Source of the DNA: Limnoperna fortunei | Lineage: Eukaryota > Mollusca > Bivalvia > Mytilida > Modiolidae | DNA length: 64,000 nucleotides | Direction: 5' to 3' | Assembly (NCBI GenBank): GCA_944474755.1 | Contig: OX104112.1 | Span: 52,402,774 to 52,466,773 of the forward strand | In this document: in pieces, positions 35,875-48,254 of the stretch | How positions within the stretch are numbered: the stretch's first letter is position 1 | Layout: the number at the start of each line of letters is the position of its first letter | Program-made: the position numbers and the translations under genes | Notes under the pieces: generated by a model | Databases searched by the model: none | Seen by the model: the letters and a program-made list of their open reading frames with translations, nothing else | Told to the model about the DNA's origin: nothing

Positions 35875-36130
35875 TATTATCGGCAGATACACTTAATTGT
35901 AGTTAGTAATTCGTCAATACGTAACACGTTATTTTTTGGGTCCAATCAGGCGGCTAACCAATATAATGCTAGATGTAATGTACAATGCATTCTCTGGCCT
36001 TATACGACTTATTGAACAGCTGCTGGTTGACGGTGTTTTATCCGTTTGATCACATATTAGTGTTGTCGGAATAATAGTACCTTGAAATGTCGTTGTAGGG
36101 GTTTCAGAATTGTAGAATTCAATTATGTAA
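35875..36130 (-). pseudogene. Decayed GPCR C-terminal fragment (paralogue of 23042-24349)
   Basis: The minus strand matches the C-terminus of the intact receptor: AATTCGTCAATACGTAACAC against AATTCGTCGATACGCAGCAC, then AATATAATGCTAGATGTAAT against AGAATGATGCTAGATGTAAC (peptide ITSSIIL against VTSSIIL). The sequence then jumps to TTATACGACTTATTGAACAG, matching TTAATACGAATTAAGGAACC in the ICL3 end, which means TM6 and the loop before TM7 are deleted. The remaining part, to about 36130, matches ICL3 (GAAATGTCGTTGTAGGGG against TAAATGACGTTGTAGCGT). Non-functional. Confidence 0.8.
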
Positions 36131-36589
36131 TCCATGGTCATGGCGAATTTTTTGTCTTCAATAACTCAGTTTATTGAGTTGTGTCATTTAGTGTTCTAAA
36201 ATGACCAACGTCTGCTTTTTTATTGTATCGGTCAATATTACAATTGTTGTATTTAGTGAACTGCATGTTTAAATACCTCGCAATAATGTTCATAGCTTGC
36301 TAGAGTCCATGCCGAGGAGATGCATAGGTGTGCTGGCTTCTCGAGGTGGGCACATACGTTAATAACTTGCGGTTGACTGGAAGTGACTTTGAACTGTGAT
36401 TAATTGACTATGATTTGTGATTTGTACATACAAAGACAGTGACTCTGCATACAACAAACATTTGAAGTGCATATCGCGTTATTGTAAAAAATTGATATGA
36501 ATGTCGCTTATTAAAATATATAAAACCCACTTCTTTTTTTGAAGGCGCTATCATAAGGTGTTTTATCATAGTCAAAGTTAAAGGTAAGT

Positions 36590-36760
36590 CAGGCGAAACG
36601 TATAAAAAAGCTATTATTGTATTGTCTAGATATCTACACAGAAACAGCCTGAAGATTAGTGTTTAGGTTTAGAGGTCTATGTGAAATTTGATCCTTCACG
36701 AGAATGGTAGAGCCGCCAGCAGCTCTATCTTTCTTGTCTACAAGTGTGCAGTATACATGG
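36590..36760 (-). pseudogene. LINE endonuclease fragment (minus strand)
   Basis: Minus-strand translation reads DRAAGGSTILVKDQISHRPL followed by NLNTNLQAVSV and a stop. This resembles the GG-x-AI-x-V...LNTxLQAVAV region of APE-type LINE endonucleases. Only this internal piece is recognisable; it is too short to name a clade. Confidence 0.55.
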
Positions 36761-37337
36761 TTGTTTATTTTAAAGATTTAATATCACTTTATTTGAGATA
36801 ATGGACCGGTAAATATTAATTGGGTGCTTGGGAACGGTGCATTTCAAATTATCATGGTTAAAAAAGACTATGTCTTATCTCCTAAAAATACAAAAAAGTT
36901 ATTGTCCTACATCAGATGTGTTATAAAAAAGTGGGTGTCATATCTAGTGGTAAATGATATGGTTACAATTTATGTTGTTAAACAAATTGTTCGATTAAAG
37001 AGTTCGCTTTTAACGCCAGAAAAAATAGTTTTTTATTGATGATATTGTTATTAAAAAAACTTGTTGTCCTATCAATGCTGAAAATAAAAAACTTGGAGTC
37101 CCATGTATATTCACGCATACAAAATATATGTCCTATTGCATTTGAACCGGTACCTACCCCCAATAAATATCGATACACGTACTTTGAGGCACAATGCAAC
37201 CTTAAGATAGGCTTCCACTAGTAGTGCTAAAATATGTAATAGTGTTTTTACTATTTGATACCCGGAGGTATGAGTGGTAATATTTTACTGGAATATAATT
37301 TAAATTATAAGTTTACAAATTTTCTAGATTTGTTTCA
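36761..37337. other. No feature recognised
   Basis: AT-rich spacer with overlapping short frames on both strands, none recognisable. Confidence 0.5.
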
Positions 37338-38858
37338 CCATAATGTGGCCCTACGCCTTACCACTAGTACACTTACAGTTTCACACCACCATAAAGCGGC
37401 CCTACGCCTTACCACCGGTACATTTTAACAACGCCACACACAAAAATGCGGCCCTACGCCTTACCACTGGTATATTTAAACAACGTCACACCACTATAAT
37501 GTGGCCCTACGCCTTACCACCGGTACATTTAACAACGCCACATCACCATAATGTGGAACTAAGCCTTACCACTGGTACATTTTAACAACGTCACACCACT
37601 ATAATGTGGCCCTACGCCTTACCACCGGTACATTTAACAACGCCACATCACCATAATGTGGAACTAAGCCTTACCATTGGTACATTTTAACAACGTCACA
37701 CCACCATAATGTGGCCCTACGCCTTATTACCACCGGTACACTGTAACAATACAACACTACCATATTGTGCCATACGTCTAACCACTGATAATCTGTAACG
37801 ACATACCACACCACCATTGAAATTGGAGGGTTTAGAGGGGAGGTATTTTGACCACTGGTATATTGTAACAACGTCACATAAAAAAAATATGCGGCCCTAC
37901 GCCTTTCCACATGTATATTGTAACATCGTCACTTAATCTACCATAATGGGGCCCTACGCCACTGGTATATTGAAACAACGCCACACCACCATAATGTGGC
38001 CCTACGCCTTACCACTGGTACATTATAAAAACGCCACACCACCATAATGTGGCCCTACGCCTTACTACTGGTACATTGTAACAACACCACACCACCATAA
38101 TGTTGCCCTACGCCTTACCACTAGTACATTTTAACAACGCCACACCACCATAATGTGGCCCTACGCCTTACCTCTGGTACATTATAACAACGTCACACCA
38201 CCATAATGGGGCCATACGCCTTACAACTGGTACATTTTAACACCACACCACCATAATGTGGCCCTACGCCTTACCACTGGTACATTATAACAACGCCACA
38301 CCACCATAATGGGGCTCTACGACTTACAAATGGTACATTTTTACACTACACCACCATAATATGGCCCTACACCTTACAACTGGTACATTTTAACACCACA
38401 CCACCATAATGTGGCCACACGCCTTACCACTAGTACATTTTAACAAGCCACACCACCATAATGTGGCCCTACGCCTTACCACCGGTACATTATAACAACG
38501 CCACACCACCATAATGTGGCCCCACGCCTTACCACTGGTACATTATAACAACGCCACACCACCATAATGTGGCCCTATGCCTTACCACCGGTACACTCTA
38601 ACATCACTACACCGCCATAATGTGGCCCTACGCATTACCACTGGTACAATTTAGCACCGCCACTCCACCATAATGTGGCCTTACGCCTTACCACTGGTAC
38701 ATTATAACAACGCCACACCACCATAATGTCGCCCTACGCCTTATTACCAACGGTACATTGTAACAACGCAACACTATCATATTGTGCCCTACGTCTAACA
38801 ACTGATACTCTTTAATAACGACATCCCACACCACCATTGAAGAGGGGAGATATTTTTA
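37338..38858. repeat. Minisatellite, 51-54-bp unit, about 28 units with higher-order blocks
   Basis: The unit reads CCACACCACCATAATGTGG, then CCCTACGCCTTACCACTGG, then TACATTATAACAACG with variation. Its first part has complementary ends (CCACA...TGTGG), so each unit can form a small hairpin. Two special block ends, 37716-37850 and 38729-38858, each combine the CTTATTACCA variant, a CATATTGTGCC variant and a terminal GAGGGGAG(G)TATTTT, about 1010 bp apart, so the array has a higher-order repeat. Short frames through it are by-products of the repeat. Confidence 0.95.
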
Positions 38859-39234
38859 TCATAATAAAAATCACCAAAGAAGTTTATCACAGTCCAAATG
38901 ACCATTAACATATTTCCATTTAGGAGGGCCTTTATGGTATTTTCGTGCTATTCGCTTGGTTGACTGCATATATTTGTAGACAATTATCTTTTTCTTAGTC
39001 TTTTTTCAAGTTTGTTTAGATTCACTACAAACGTATGAAATACAGACAGTGGTATCCCTTCACCCCAAAATAATGATCTCAACTGTAACATATACGAGCA
39101 TATTATATGGTTACTTAAATAAAATTCAATGCAGATCATTCTGTTATATTTAATTAATGATCTATTTCACATTATAAAGTCTAAAATTGTCTATTACGTC
39201 AATTTGAGACGCATTATAGTTCAGTGGCGTTGTT
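38859..39234. other. Spacer between the two opposed minisatellite arrays
   Basis: AT-rich unique-looking DNA of about 375 bp. No frame or repeat recognised. Confidence 0.6.
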
Positions 39235-39585
39235 AGAGTATACCAGTGGGAAGGCGTAGGGCCACATTATGGTGATGTGGTATTGTAAGTATAACCGTGA
39301 TAAAACATAGAGCCACTTTATTGTGGTGTGGCGTTGTTACAATGTACCAGTGGTAAGGCGTAGGAACACATTATGGTAATGTAGCGTTGCACGAGTGAAC
39401 GAGTGGTAAAGCGTATGGCCACATTATTGTGTGTAGTGTAGTTGTCACAGTATACCAGTGGTAAGGTGCATTGCCACATTATGCAAGTGTGTGTTGTTTA
39501 AATATACCAGAGGTAAGGCATAGGACCGAATAATGATGGTGAGGTGTTGTTACAATGTACCAGTATGGCAGAACTATGATGATGT
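39235..39585. repeat. Inverted, diverged array of the same minisatellite (about 6 units)
   Basis: AAGGCGTAGGGCCACATTAT and TGGTGTGGCGTTGTTACAAT are the reverse complement of the 37.3-38.8 kb unit. Anchors near 39251, 39304, 39355, 39409, 39464 and 39517 give a period of about 53 bp. Divergence is higher than in the main array. Confidence 0.9.
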
Positions 39586-40182
39586 GTTGTTACATATATT
39601 GCGTTATATACTTGCAAAAGGAATTTAGGATATCTGGACGCGTTCAGTTTAAAGGGAGCCCAACAGGAACAAATGTGAATATAGAACTGTAAAAAATCGC
39701 TTTCAAACACAACATGTACAACTCGGATACATATGGACAGCACAAATAAAGTGGTCGCCTTTAGTTGCGCGTGTTTTCAATTAGGTGTTGGTTAGTTTTT
39801 TTTAATTTGTCTCTGTTGGCTACTTTTCATATGGAACTCATCCGGATAGCAATATTACACAAGTTGTTTCCATTTATCTTTCATTTAGTATTTGTATGTC
39901 TTAATATTGAATATCGAATCCATTGTTATTCGAATGTCGAATATTGAACCCAATGATAACTTCACACCTGTACGATTATCTAATAATCTTTTTTAGTTTT
40001 ATTTTTTTAATCTGTAACCCATTCCCTTACAAATTTGTATTATGTCTTCTTTCAGTGTTTTTTCTCGAGTAAGTTGTTTTAATAATTTGTTTTTAAATCT
40101 CAGGTAAATACAATTAATGGTTGATTGTCAACCAGAGAAAGATCGTATTTACAACAACGGTTCATTGTTTTTATATTATTTA
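39586..40182. other. No feature recognised
   Basis: AT-rich spacer. Confidence 0.5.
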
Positions 40183-40270
40183 ACTCCATTTTCGGCAATT
40201 TTTCAGCTATATCATGGCGTCCAGTTTTTATTTGTGGGAGTACCCTTGAAAACTGGCAAAACTCATCAAT
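40183..40270 (-). repeat. SINE tail fragment (minus strand)
   Basis: CAATTTTTCAGCTATATCAT and GGCGTCCAGTTTTTATTTGT, then GGGAGTACCC, are the reverse of the SINE tail. Head and body are absent. Confidence 0.75.
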
Positions 40271-40382
40271 AAAGGTTGAATACTGATATATTTTTATACT
40301 TAAGTTTACAAGATATATATATAATATATATCGTTGATGAACAATATGTAAATATTTGTTTATGTTCAAAATATAAATTCAG

Positions 40383-40550
40383 CAGCAGTGGATCCGATAT
40401 TTAGTATTCAAAGTTTAATCGCTGAAACCAACAAGCTCCTTAAAATTATTTTTGGGAGTATCTTTAGCGATATAAGGCAAGTTGATATGCCAAGTTGTAT
40501 GACGTCTGATAGAGGAAAGAGTGTCCGCATCGAGTCGCAAAAAGTCTCAG
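40383..40550 (+). other. Possible internal exon (about 56 codons)
   Basis: An open frame reading SIQSLIAETNKLLKIIFGSI, then DIRQVDMPSCMTSDRGKSVR and IESQKVSG, with clearly more balanced composition than the flanks. The left edge follows ATTCAG (AG at 40381-40382) and the right edge is TCTCAG followed by GTAACT, a good 5' splice consensus at 40551. Length 168 nt, phase-preserving if both edges are right. No known domain; no partner exon found in the window. It could be an exon of a gene extending beyond, or chance. Confidence 0.3.
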
Positions 40551-42739
40551 GTAACTGATTTTTTCACTAGTTTAATTTTCAAATTTACCACTATTGACAT
40601 TCCTTATTTTTTATTTTTTTTTGTACATATGAACATCAAACGCCTAATTATCACTGAATTCGATGTTGTAGTATAATAAACTGTCAACTTCATATCCGTA
40701 AATTGAGCAGATGTCTAAAACTGATTACATCGAAAAATGTCGTTAATATTACTTCTTTCGCTTGAAACATTCTGTTATTTATTAAATTTTGTAATCCTAA
40801 ACCCTTGATGAAAGTTAACAATTTGATTAACATCAGCTGTATGGTAGTGGCGTAGTAACGTAGTATACGGAGCGAACATAACAGCTGATTTTAATCAGAT
40901 TGGCTATGAGAGTAAAATTATTTCAAAAATTGAATATATAAGACATGGGCATACATTTTGTACATTTAAAATTTCAACTGTTTTATATAATAAAACAGAT
41001 TTTAAGACTATAAACATTTCACAACTTAAGATTTGCGAAATATTAGTATAAAAAAACCTTAAATGTAGCTCATTGTTAAACAAGATTGTATGTTTACGAA
41101 AAATAATAACAACAACACATTAAAAAAAAATTTCACATTGGGTGACCTTTGTAATGTCCGCGGTCTACCAGTTTACCATTCCCTCTTCAGGAAATCAGAA
41201 TCAGAATTCCATGTAAAGGCCCTGAATATCCTTTAATTGCAGTATATTGACATTTTGTCAGCAACGGTACAAACACATGGCTAATCCCATATATTTGATG
41301 TGTCAAATTAGGTACCTATTTATATATTCAATTAGTTACCTACGTCAATAATAATAGTATTAATATGTTTTAATTATCATCTAGCCTTTTTATCTATTCC
41401 AGCTGATCAACCCTCCTATCTCATATGTAGGATGTTAATTTCCGCGTTGCACGTTTAGTGAGTTTAGATTAACAAAAAGGTGTGTCGTCTTATTTTTTCA
41501 AAGGAACTTAATGTATAAAAATTTTAGGATAAACATAGGAAAGCAAGCGTAAGTGTCAGCGAAAATAGTATTGAGATAAATATAACAGTTTCTTTACACA
41601 TATCGCACGTTTATTTTACGGAACATAATTAGAACAAAATTGATGGAAAATATAAAAGTTTTAAATATAGACACTAGTTTATTTTCTATTCTTAAAACTA
41701 GCCCCTTTAGTAGAATTAACCATGCATGTATAGCTAACCCTTTTAAATCAGTTTATAAAATATTTTAGATAGTTTAAATTAATTCCATCCAAAGCCTCAT
41801 ACATTCAAATCAATAAGCTAACTGGATAGTAAAGCATAAAAAATGATTTCAAAATATTGTTACCAATCTTCATTACGAATTATCTCCATTTCAAAACGCC
41901 AACTTTTGAGCGAAGAATCTGACACAGTTGCGTATTAAACCCGCTAAAAAACAGATGGGTGCAAAATGTTGCGTATGTTTAATTTTATCATTCTTTTCAT
42001 TATCATTTTGATTGGTGGTGCAATATTTTAAATCGACGAATTTCACTAACCTTCATTTTTTCGTCGTCACTTTTCAACTAAATTCTTTAAACTCTTACAT
42101 TGTATGTCATGTTATTCAAAAACAATGTGAAAATCAGATATATGAGGATGAAAATACTGTCGAAATATGCAAGTACCACAATATTAATATGCGTACGAGT
42201 CCGTTTTGTAAGCCAACATATAGTAAAATTTTCAAATCGAAAATAACGTGACCTTGTAAAGAAATTGGAAGACATTATAAGAAATGCTTTTGACTGAGTT
42301 ACTAGAAGTGCATTTTGGTATACAGTATACCAAGTTATCGAATGGACACAAGTCTCTTAGTCTTGCAACACCAACAAGCAACGTCTATATTATCGATATA
42401 CACATTCAACTAACTCGTGGTATTAAAACCTTCTAACAGAATGACAATCAAGTGGCTTACTATGTGCTGCATTATCATCACTGCTATGAAACACCCTCTC
42501 ACTCTTTTAATATTACCGTGTACATAATTTGTGGCTTGCCAACTATTGCTATCAAATATAAACAGTGTATACCCTATCTAGGAATTACTACGCATTCTAT
42601 AATACTTATGTCACTTGGCATTAGAATAAGCCTTATTCAGGAGGTACAATACCAATCACAAGCGATATTAGTTTGCCAATCTTTCCTTGTGACTACAACA
42701 ACATGATTAAATTATAGTAGAAAAACTTAAAAAAAATAG
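40551..42739. other. No gene recognised; perfect palindrome at 42315-42333
   Basis: AT-rich DNA. TTGGTATACAGTATACCAA at 42315-42333 is a perfect palindrome with a one-base centre; its meaning is unknown. Short frames around 42012 and 42452 have no recognised family. Confidence 0.5.
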
Positions 42740-43190
42740 ATGAAAATTCTTATCTTTTTATTTATAGTAAAATTAAAAATAAAATAAAGATGGAGGATTA
42801 TTTAACAAATTTTAAACATTTTAATAATCGCAAAGTACTTACTAAATTTCGCAGTAGTGACCACAATCTAGAAATAGAAGTAGGTCGTTATAAAAAAGTT
42901 CCAAGAGAACAAAGAGTTTGTAAAATTTGTAAAACACTAGATGATGAAAATCATTTCTTCTTTGCCTGTAAAACAAGTAGTGAGATACGAAATATTTTTT
43001 TACATAAAATAGATAGGTATTATGCCAATTTTAACCAGCTTAGTTCAATAGAGAGACTTTAAATTGTTCTTGACCCTATACCAGATATCTTGCCCAGCGT
43101 TGTCGACTACATAAAGCAATCTATTGAATTGCGAAATAAGGTCTACACTGTTAACTATACTAAATGTTGACGTATTTTGGTTATTGTTTT
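42740..43190 (+). pseudogene. C-terminal fragment of a LINE polyprotein with zinc-knuckle-like motif
   Basis: The frame at 42790-43062 reads RKVLTKFRSSDHNLEIEVGR, then REQRVCKICKTLDDENHFFF and ACKTSSEIRN. The pattern C-x2-C...H...C following an LTKFRxSxHxLxIExGR-type segment is the C-terminal end of many invertebrate LINE reverse transcriptase proteins. Beyond the stop, another frame continues with a VDYIKQSIELRNKVYTVNYT-like segment (about 43100-43165). It is a 5'-truncated, frameshifted insertion, possibly of the same broad family as the LINE at 55-62.4 kb. Confidence 0.75.
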
Positions 43191-43875
43191 TGCGTGACAA
43201 ATGAAAACTACTTACCGCGTATGGTCCAGCTTACGCTCATTTTGTAGATCAATACATGTGTAAATTGAATTCATCACTTTATTTTCCACAGTTATTTAGC
43301 GTTTTGAAATGCGGCGTATTTTTCAATGTGATAGAGCAATGTTCTATAGTAAAGTTTGACCTAAATTATAACGGAAGTGTATGTTTGGAAGAGTCCATTT
43401 TCGTCTGTTCAAAATCCTTCGGTAATATCGTCTGCAGTTAAGGCGGGAAAATTCTCGCGGTTTGTCCGAATACCACTGAACGTTACGAGAGCAGACGATC
43501 TTTTTGAAAAAACGCGAGGTCCCTGTAGAAACTCAAATGGCTGACTTCCTATGTAAAATTCCCGTAGCAAATAATAAGGACGATTTGGAACTTGTCAACA
43601 ACAAACGCATAATATAAAATATGGACGTGTTATCGTGTAGAAATGTTTTAAACTGGATTTTAACAGTACAAAGGTACAATATGGAATAATAAAAAATGCA
43701 AGCAAAACAAAAAGCTCACCGGAGTGTAACATTTGGTATAGTATCTGTTATAACTATATATAATTCATTTACATGTTCAATCATTTTGTTCTCTATATGT
43801 GTTTCTGTTTGTAAGTTCTTCTGTATTTGCTGAACCCGTCAGGGTTTATGTTTTGCAAATAAATTTTATTTTATA
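43191..43875 (+). repeat. Probable 3' end of the truncated LINE
   Basis: Ends with the small hairpin GAACCCGTCAGGGTTT (about 43838-43853) followed by TGCAAATAAA near 43854-43863. A hairpin just before a short 3' end is usual in LINEs of this kind. The link to the upstream fragment is inferred from order and distance. Confidence 0.45.
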
Positions 43876-44239
43876 TTAGACGATGGCCACGATGCAAATA
43901 ACAGAGGTACATAGATTGCGTCTGTTCATGTAGTAGTGGGAGAGTACATTGTGATAAAAGTCAGGTTGTTCCATTTTGAGGTATGTATGAATTACGAAAC
44001 GGAAATTGAAAGGGAACCAACTGAGTGAACATAAATGTATCTATATAAAGGACTATATTTAAGTGTCTGCAGCATATTATTATACTGGTTAATCACAACT
44101 TTTTCATTTAGTGTGATAAAACATATTCCTTAATAATTATTAAAATAAAAAAAAAAACCCATAAAATATAATTATATTATGAATATTTACTCAAATAAGT
44201 CCATTTACAAGGAGAATTTGTTTTCAAAGATTTGTTTAA
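43876..44239. other. No feature recognised
   Basis: AT-rich spacer. Confidence 0.45.
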
Positions 44240-44362
44240 TGCCACTTCGCATTATAGAAGGAAAACTGGCAATCCTTGTCAATCAAGACTCGACTCGAGT
44301 ACAAACGTCACTAATATCAACATATCACAGTCATGACAGTGTTTTTGAACATTTTCAAATGT
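44240..44362 (-). repeat. SINE body fragment (minus strand)
   Basis: GGAAAACTGGCAATCCTTGT then CAATCAAGACTCGACTCGAG is the reverse of the SINE body. The tail is replaced by unrelated sequence. Confidence 0.7.
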
Positions 44363-45245
44363 AGAGGTTCATTATTACCCTCTGCATCTGTGTTAAGGGA
44401 GTCAAATGCAACGTTCAAGGGTTATTTTCATGATTCAGTTTTAATGATTAAATACTATAACCCAACAATGGTGCCAACGAGTTTGGCGAGTTTATTATTT
44501 GGTTGAAATTAAATAAAGTAATATGCAAGATCTATTTCAAGGCTATATAACAGTACAACGAAGCGTATCATTAAAAAAGAGAACACATAGAATGAAAACA
44601 TTTTTCAAATTCAAAATAATATAATAAACGACATTGTTCATGTATACATGTAAAATAAAATTTTTTTGTTCATAGGCAGATATTCTCCCTGAATTTGACG
44701 TCATAATGTATATTTTCGTCACAGACTGACGCCACAATGTATTTTGCATATCTCTTGTTCGTATCACATCGTTGCCCATTGTCATTCTTCGGCGCAGAAA
44801 ACATAACTGTTTCCCAGATATAACCTCTGCCACACGTCATCCCCCATTTCCTGCTAGACTACATTTATCGTCTGCCCGTGACGTTTGTAAACCAAGAATG
44901 ATGTTTGTAAAACAATGATCGAGGTCTTATTTATTTTTATGTAGTCTATTTATGCACTTTTAATTCAGTTTTATGTTAAAATTACTGCGTTTTACTCGCT
45001 TTTCCATGGGAGATATTTCTCATGGCGTCAACCAATGTGTGGCATAGGTGACTGTGACATAGGATACCCAGAATCTTTTGCGTAGTGATTGGCCCATTGT
45101 ATACGACTTTTTCCAAGTCGCGCGAAAAATAGATAAATAGGGATAATTATAAGAAAATGTAAAATAATTTCTACATAAATATATATACTTCATAAATATA
45201 TATGACTCCCTTAACCCAGCTGCAGATGGTCTCCACGACCCTGTA
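44363..45245. repeat. Region bounded by short inverted repeats
   Basis: CTCTGCATCTGTGTTAAGGGAGTCA (positions about 44380-44404) and its inverted counterpart TGACTCCCTTAACCCAGC TGCAGATGG (about 45202-45229) form imperfect arms around some 800 bp. The GTTAAGGGAGT core is frequent in mussel repeats. No coding content; the limits are approximate. Confidence 0.4.
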
Positions 45246-47167
45246 CATTTCAAAATGTTTACAAGACTTCTAGTATCTCGTGTATAAACAATTGTTTTGT
45301 TTTGTGCTAGTATCCAAATACAAATACAAATGAAATCAATAATTGTTTATGAAAAAGTTTGATGCTATCAAATTAATAAATAACAAGAATTAAGAACAAT
45401 GCAATTTTGGAAAACTCGGGAAACATAGCTTTGATAAGATATGAAATCTTTATTTAAATCTGTATTGTTTCTTGTAGCAAAACAAAATAAGGTCTGTAGA
45501 GCTACATAACAGCTGAGAATAACCACAACTGTTAAACTTATCAATGCCAAATTTTGGCAATTAGATGATCATCAGTACACCGAGGCCGTTCTTTGCAATA
45601 TTTTGTCACGTTGACCAGTACATTAACCCACCGTGTGCTGAAACTTTGATCCTGCTTAAAAACCAATTGAAGTTACCGTTTAATTTTATTTGTCGTCCAC
45701 GAAATACAGCTTTATTAAATCAATGTATTGCTAATTAATGATAAAAATATATTATATTACGTGAGTCAATGTTCACAATTTTCTGAAAAAAAAAATTTAG
45801 TTACTCAAATATTATTTCCGATGTTTGCCGAACATTACCGATGTCTGCTCCTTTGAAAAACAATGGACATGCGGGACACCAAATATGATCACGTGGTCAA
45901 TTATGGTCCGGATACCTTAAAAAGTGTTGCCTTATTAGAATTTAGAAGGCGTTTTATCCTACAACAAATAATCCTACCGTCATCTTTTTTTGTCGAGGGT
46001 ACGAATTTTAGTCCCATTAGTCGCAATATACATGTAGCAGAGCGGGAGTGAATCACTCCCGGCACTTTGATGTCATAAAGCAGTTACATATGCAATCAGC
46101 TATGTACAATCTTGATTTCAATCAAGTGTATGAAGTTTTTTTTATCGGTTTCATGTTTAAGATAGCTCATTATTGATACAGGTCTCTGTTTAGTTACGTT
46201 TACTACCTGAAAAACTTTGAGAACCTCGAATGGTGTGTTGCATCTTGGGAAGGTAAATTACGCTTCATGTATAGTTATTCTTACTATGGAATGTTTGTTG
46301 AAGCATGCAAATAGGCAAGATTTTTCTCCAATTAGGTCACAATTTCCATATACCGGACTTGCTGCGTCATGATGACCCTCGAGGTAATATTTTGGTGGAT
46401 CATAAATTTTTTTATGCGTAAAATAAGGACAAATGTGCGTTAACGAAAATGCTGAATACTCATTAAATATACTGATTAACAGATTCGAAAATGTTAATCT
46501 TATTTCTAGACAAACAACGAAATTTACGATTAACACGGCTGACGAATAGTCGAGCTAATCGAACTTAAATGACAAAATGATGATTTCATCTAATGACAGA
46601 TAAAATTCGGCTGTCGATAAGGCCGAAAAGGTGCATGGTAGTTGTAACAAGATAATTATCCTGTTATAAAGCGGAGATAACCAAACACAAACCCCAAAAA
46701 CAAAACAAGAACACTGATCACAACAATAAAGAAAAAACAAAAAATAGCATAAAGTACGAATACGATGGGCTGACAAAATATATTGACTGGCAATTCACGT
46801 AAATATTATATGGCGGGGTTTAAACGGTTAACCCCACTCATTAGCCTTTTTCAGCAGATTCCATAACCTTAATGTAGCCAAAGAATTTCATTATTGATTA
46901 GACAAAGTAGCTCGCGCTTATACAAAATTTTAAGTTTGAAGAAATTTGCGTTACAATTCGTTTAAGTAAGAGTAAAACCTACCTCGACAAATAATGGTTA
47001 CTAACGGTTTCATGTTAAGGCAGTTTTAGTAGTATTATGTTTACTTTGCTTCATTTGCTTTTATTTTAAAGCAATCAAACTTTGAAGAACATTAGGCTAC
47101 CACCAAGCAAGCGCTCAAAACAAAGCGATCACTTAATTTTCAATACATTGTTTCTCGTTATTGAACA
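45246..47167. other. No gene recognised; palindrome at 46043-46061
   Basis: AT-rich DNA. CGGGAGTGAATCACTCCCG at 46043-46061 is a palindrome with one-base centre, echoed by the similar GGGTGTGTATCACTCCCGG at about 57193-57211 next to the foldback arm, so it may be a scrap of the same family. Confidence 0.5.
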
Positions 47168-47360
47168 GGGGCCTCGGTTGCCGAGAGGTTAAGGTATTCA
47201 CCTACTTTTAATAATGCGTCTTTCAACACTCAGGTTGCGGGTTCAAATCACATGAAGGTCGCACAAAGAATGGCATTTTTTTCGCTGGTACTCCGGCTTC
47301 CTTTCCCGATAAAAACTGAACTTCAAAATATAGTTGAGATTGGCGTTAAACCGCATTAAA
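47168..47360 (+). repeat. tRNA-derived SINE with intact B box
   Basis: Head GCCTCGGTTGCCGAGAGGTT, then GGTTGCGGGTTCAAATCACA, where GGTTCAAATC matches the Pol III B-box consensus. The body is shortened. Tail TACTCCGGCTTCCTTTCCCG, ATAAAAACTGAACTTCAAAA, then TATAGTTGAGA. Confidence 0.8.
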
Positions 47361-47907
47361 AAAGAAAAAAAATGACGCATAACGCAATATCTCGCTGGAA
47401 ACTGTCGATTTTTGTCCGCAGATCCAGACCAACAAGTAGGAACAGTCAGTTTAGTTCAAGTTACTAGTAATTTTCAAACAAAGTCGCACAAATATTGACG
47501 AGGAAAGTAAATCCAAATAATTTTGTTGCACAAATTTGTAGGAGTTGTGGGACTTTGACCATTGCAGCAATATAATACACTATAGTTCAAATTTGAGATT
47601 CAACAAAAACAGACGATTTGAAAGTTAGTTGTTGATTTCATTTAATGAGTTTGTCAAGGCATCATTTATTAAAAATATTTAAATGATATTTACATCAAAT
47701 GGTACCAAGCACTCTACTGAAGTTAGCACATCAGATGAAGTTTCATCATGTGAGTTGCTGTGCTCTTTCCCATCGACCAATAAAATAATTTTAAGATCGC
47801 ATGCTTATTATTATTTCCTATAACATAACAGATAAATAAGATTTCACAAACACAATTTTCCCATTTTAGTTCCTCACACCATTAATGGAATTAGACACAG
47901 ACCGACC
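47361..47907. other. No feature recognised
   Basis: AT-rich spacer. Confidence 0.45.
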
Positions 47908-47925
47908 GGGGGGGGGGGGGGGGGG
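47908..47925. repeat. Poly-G run, 18 bases
   Basis: Uninterrupted G run. Its length is likely uncertain in any assembly. Confidence 0.95.
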
Positions 47926-47954
47926 CCTTCGGCGATGTGTAGCAATCTTTTCCT

Positions 47955-48060
47955 TGTGAGTTTAACGCTACTTTCAGCAATATTTCAGCTATATCATGGC
48001 TTCCGGTTTTTTTGGGGGAGGAAGACAGTGTACCGGGATATACTCCGGCCTTTGGTTGTT
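47955..48060 (-). repeat. SINE tail fragment (minus strand)
   Basis: AGTTTAACGCTACTTTCAGC, then AATATTTCAGCTATATCATG and GGGGGAGGAAGACAGTGTAC form the reverse of the SINE tail. Confidence 0.75.
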
Positions 48061-48254
48061 ATACATAAATGTGATCGGTCTTAAGATCAAACGTCAAGGT
48101 TCAAGGTCCGAAACCATGGTACGAAAAATAGCAAGGACTGAATGTCCCTTAATAAAAAATCCAAACATATACCAACAATCTAAAAATATATTAAGGCTAA
48201 TAAATTAGGAATGGTACCGATTGCTACTGATCTAAAACATTTTTTTCTATAGAA

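Noticed and set aside
37338..38858. Protein-coding repeat, as suggested by frames of 79-80 codons
   Set aside because: Unit lengths of 51-54 bp change phase and stops occur throughout; the frames are products of the tandem repeat.
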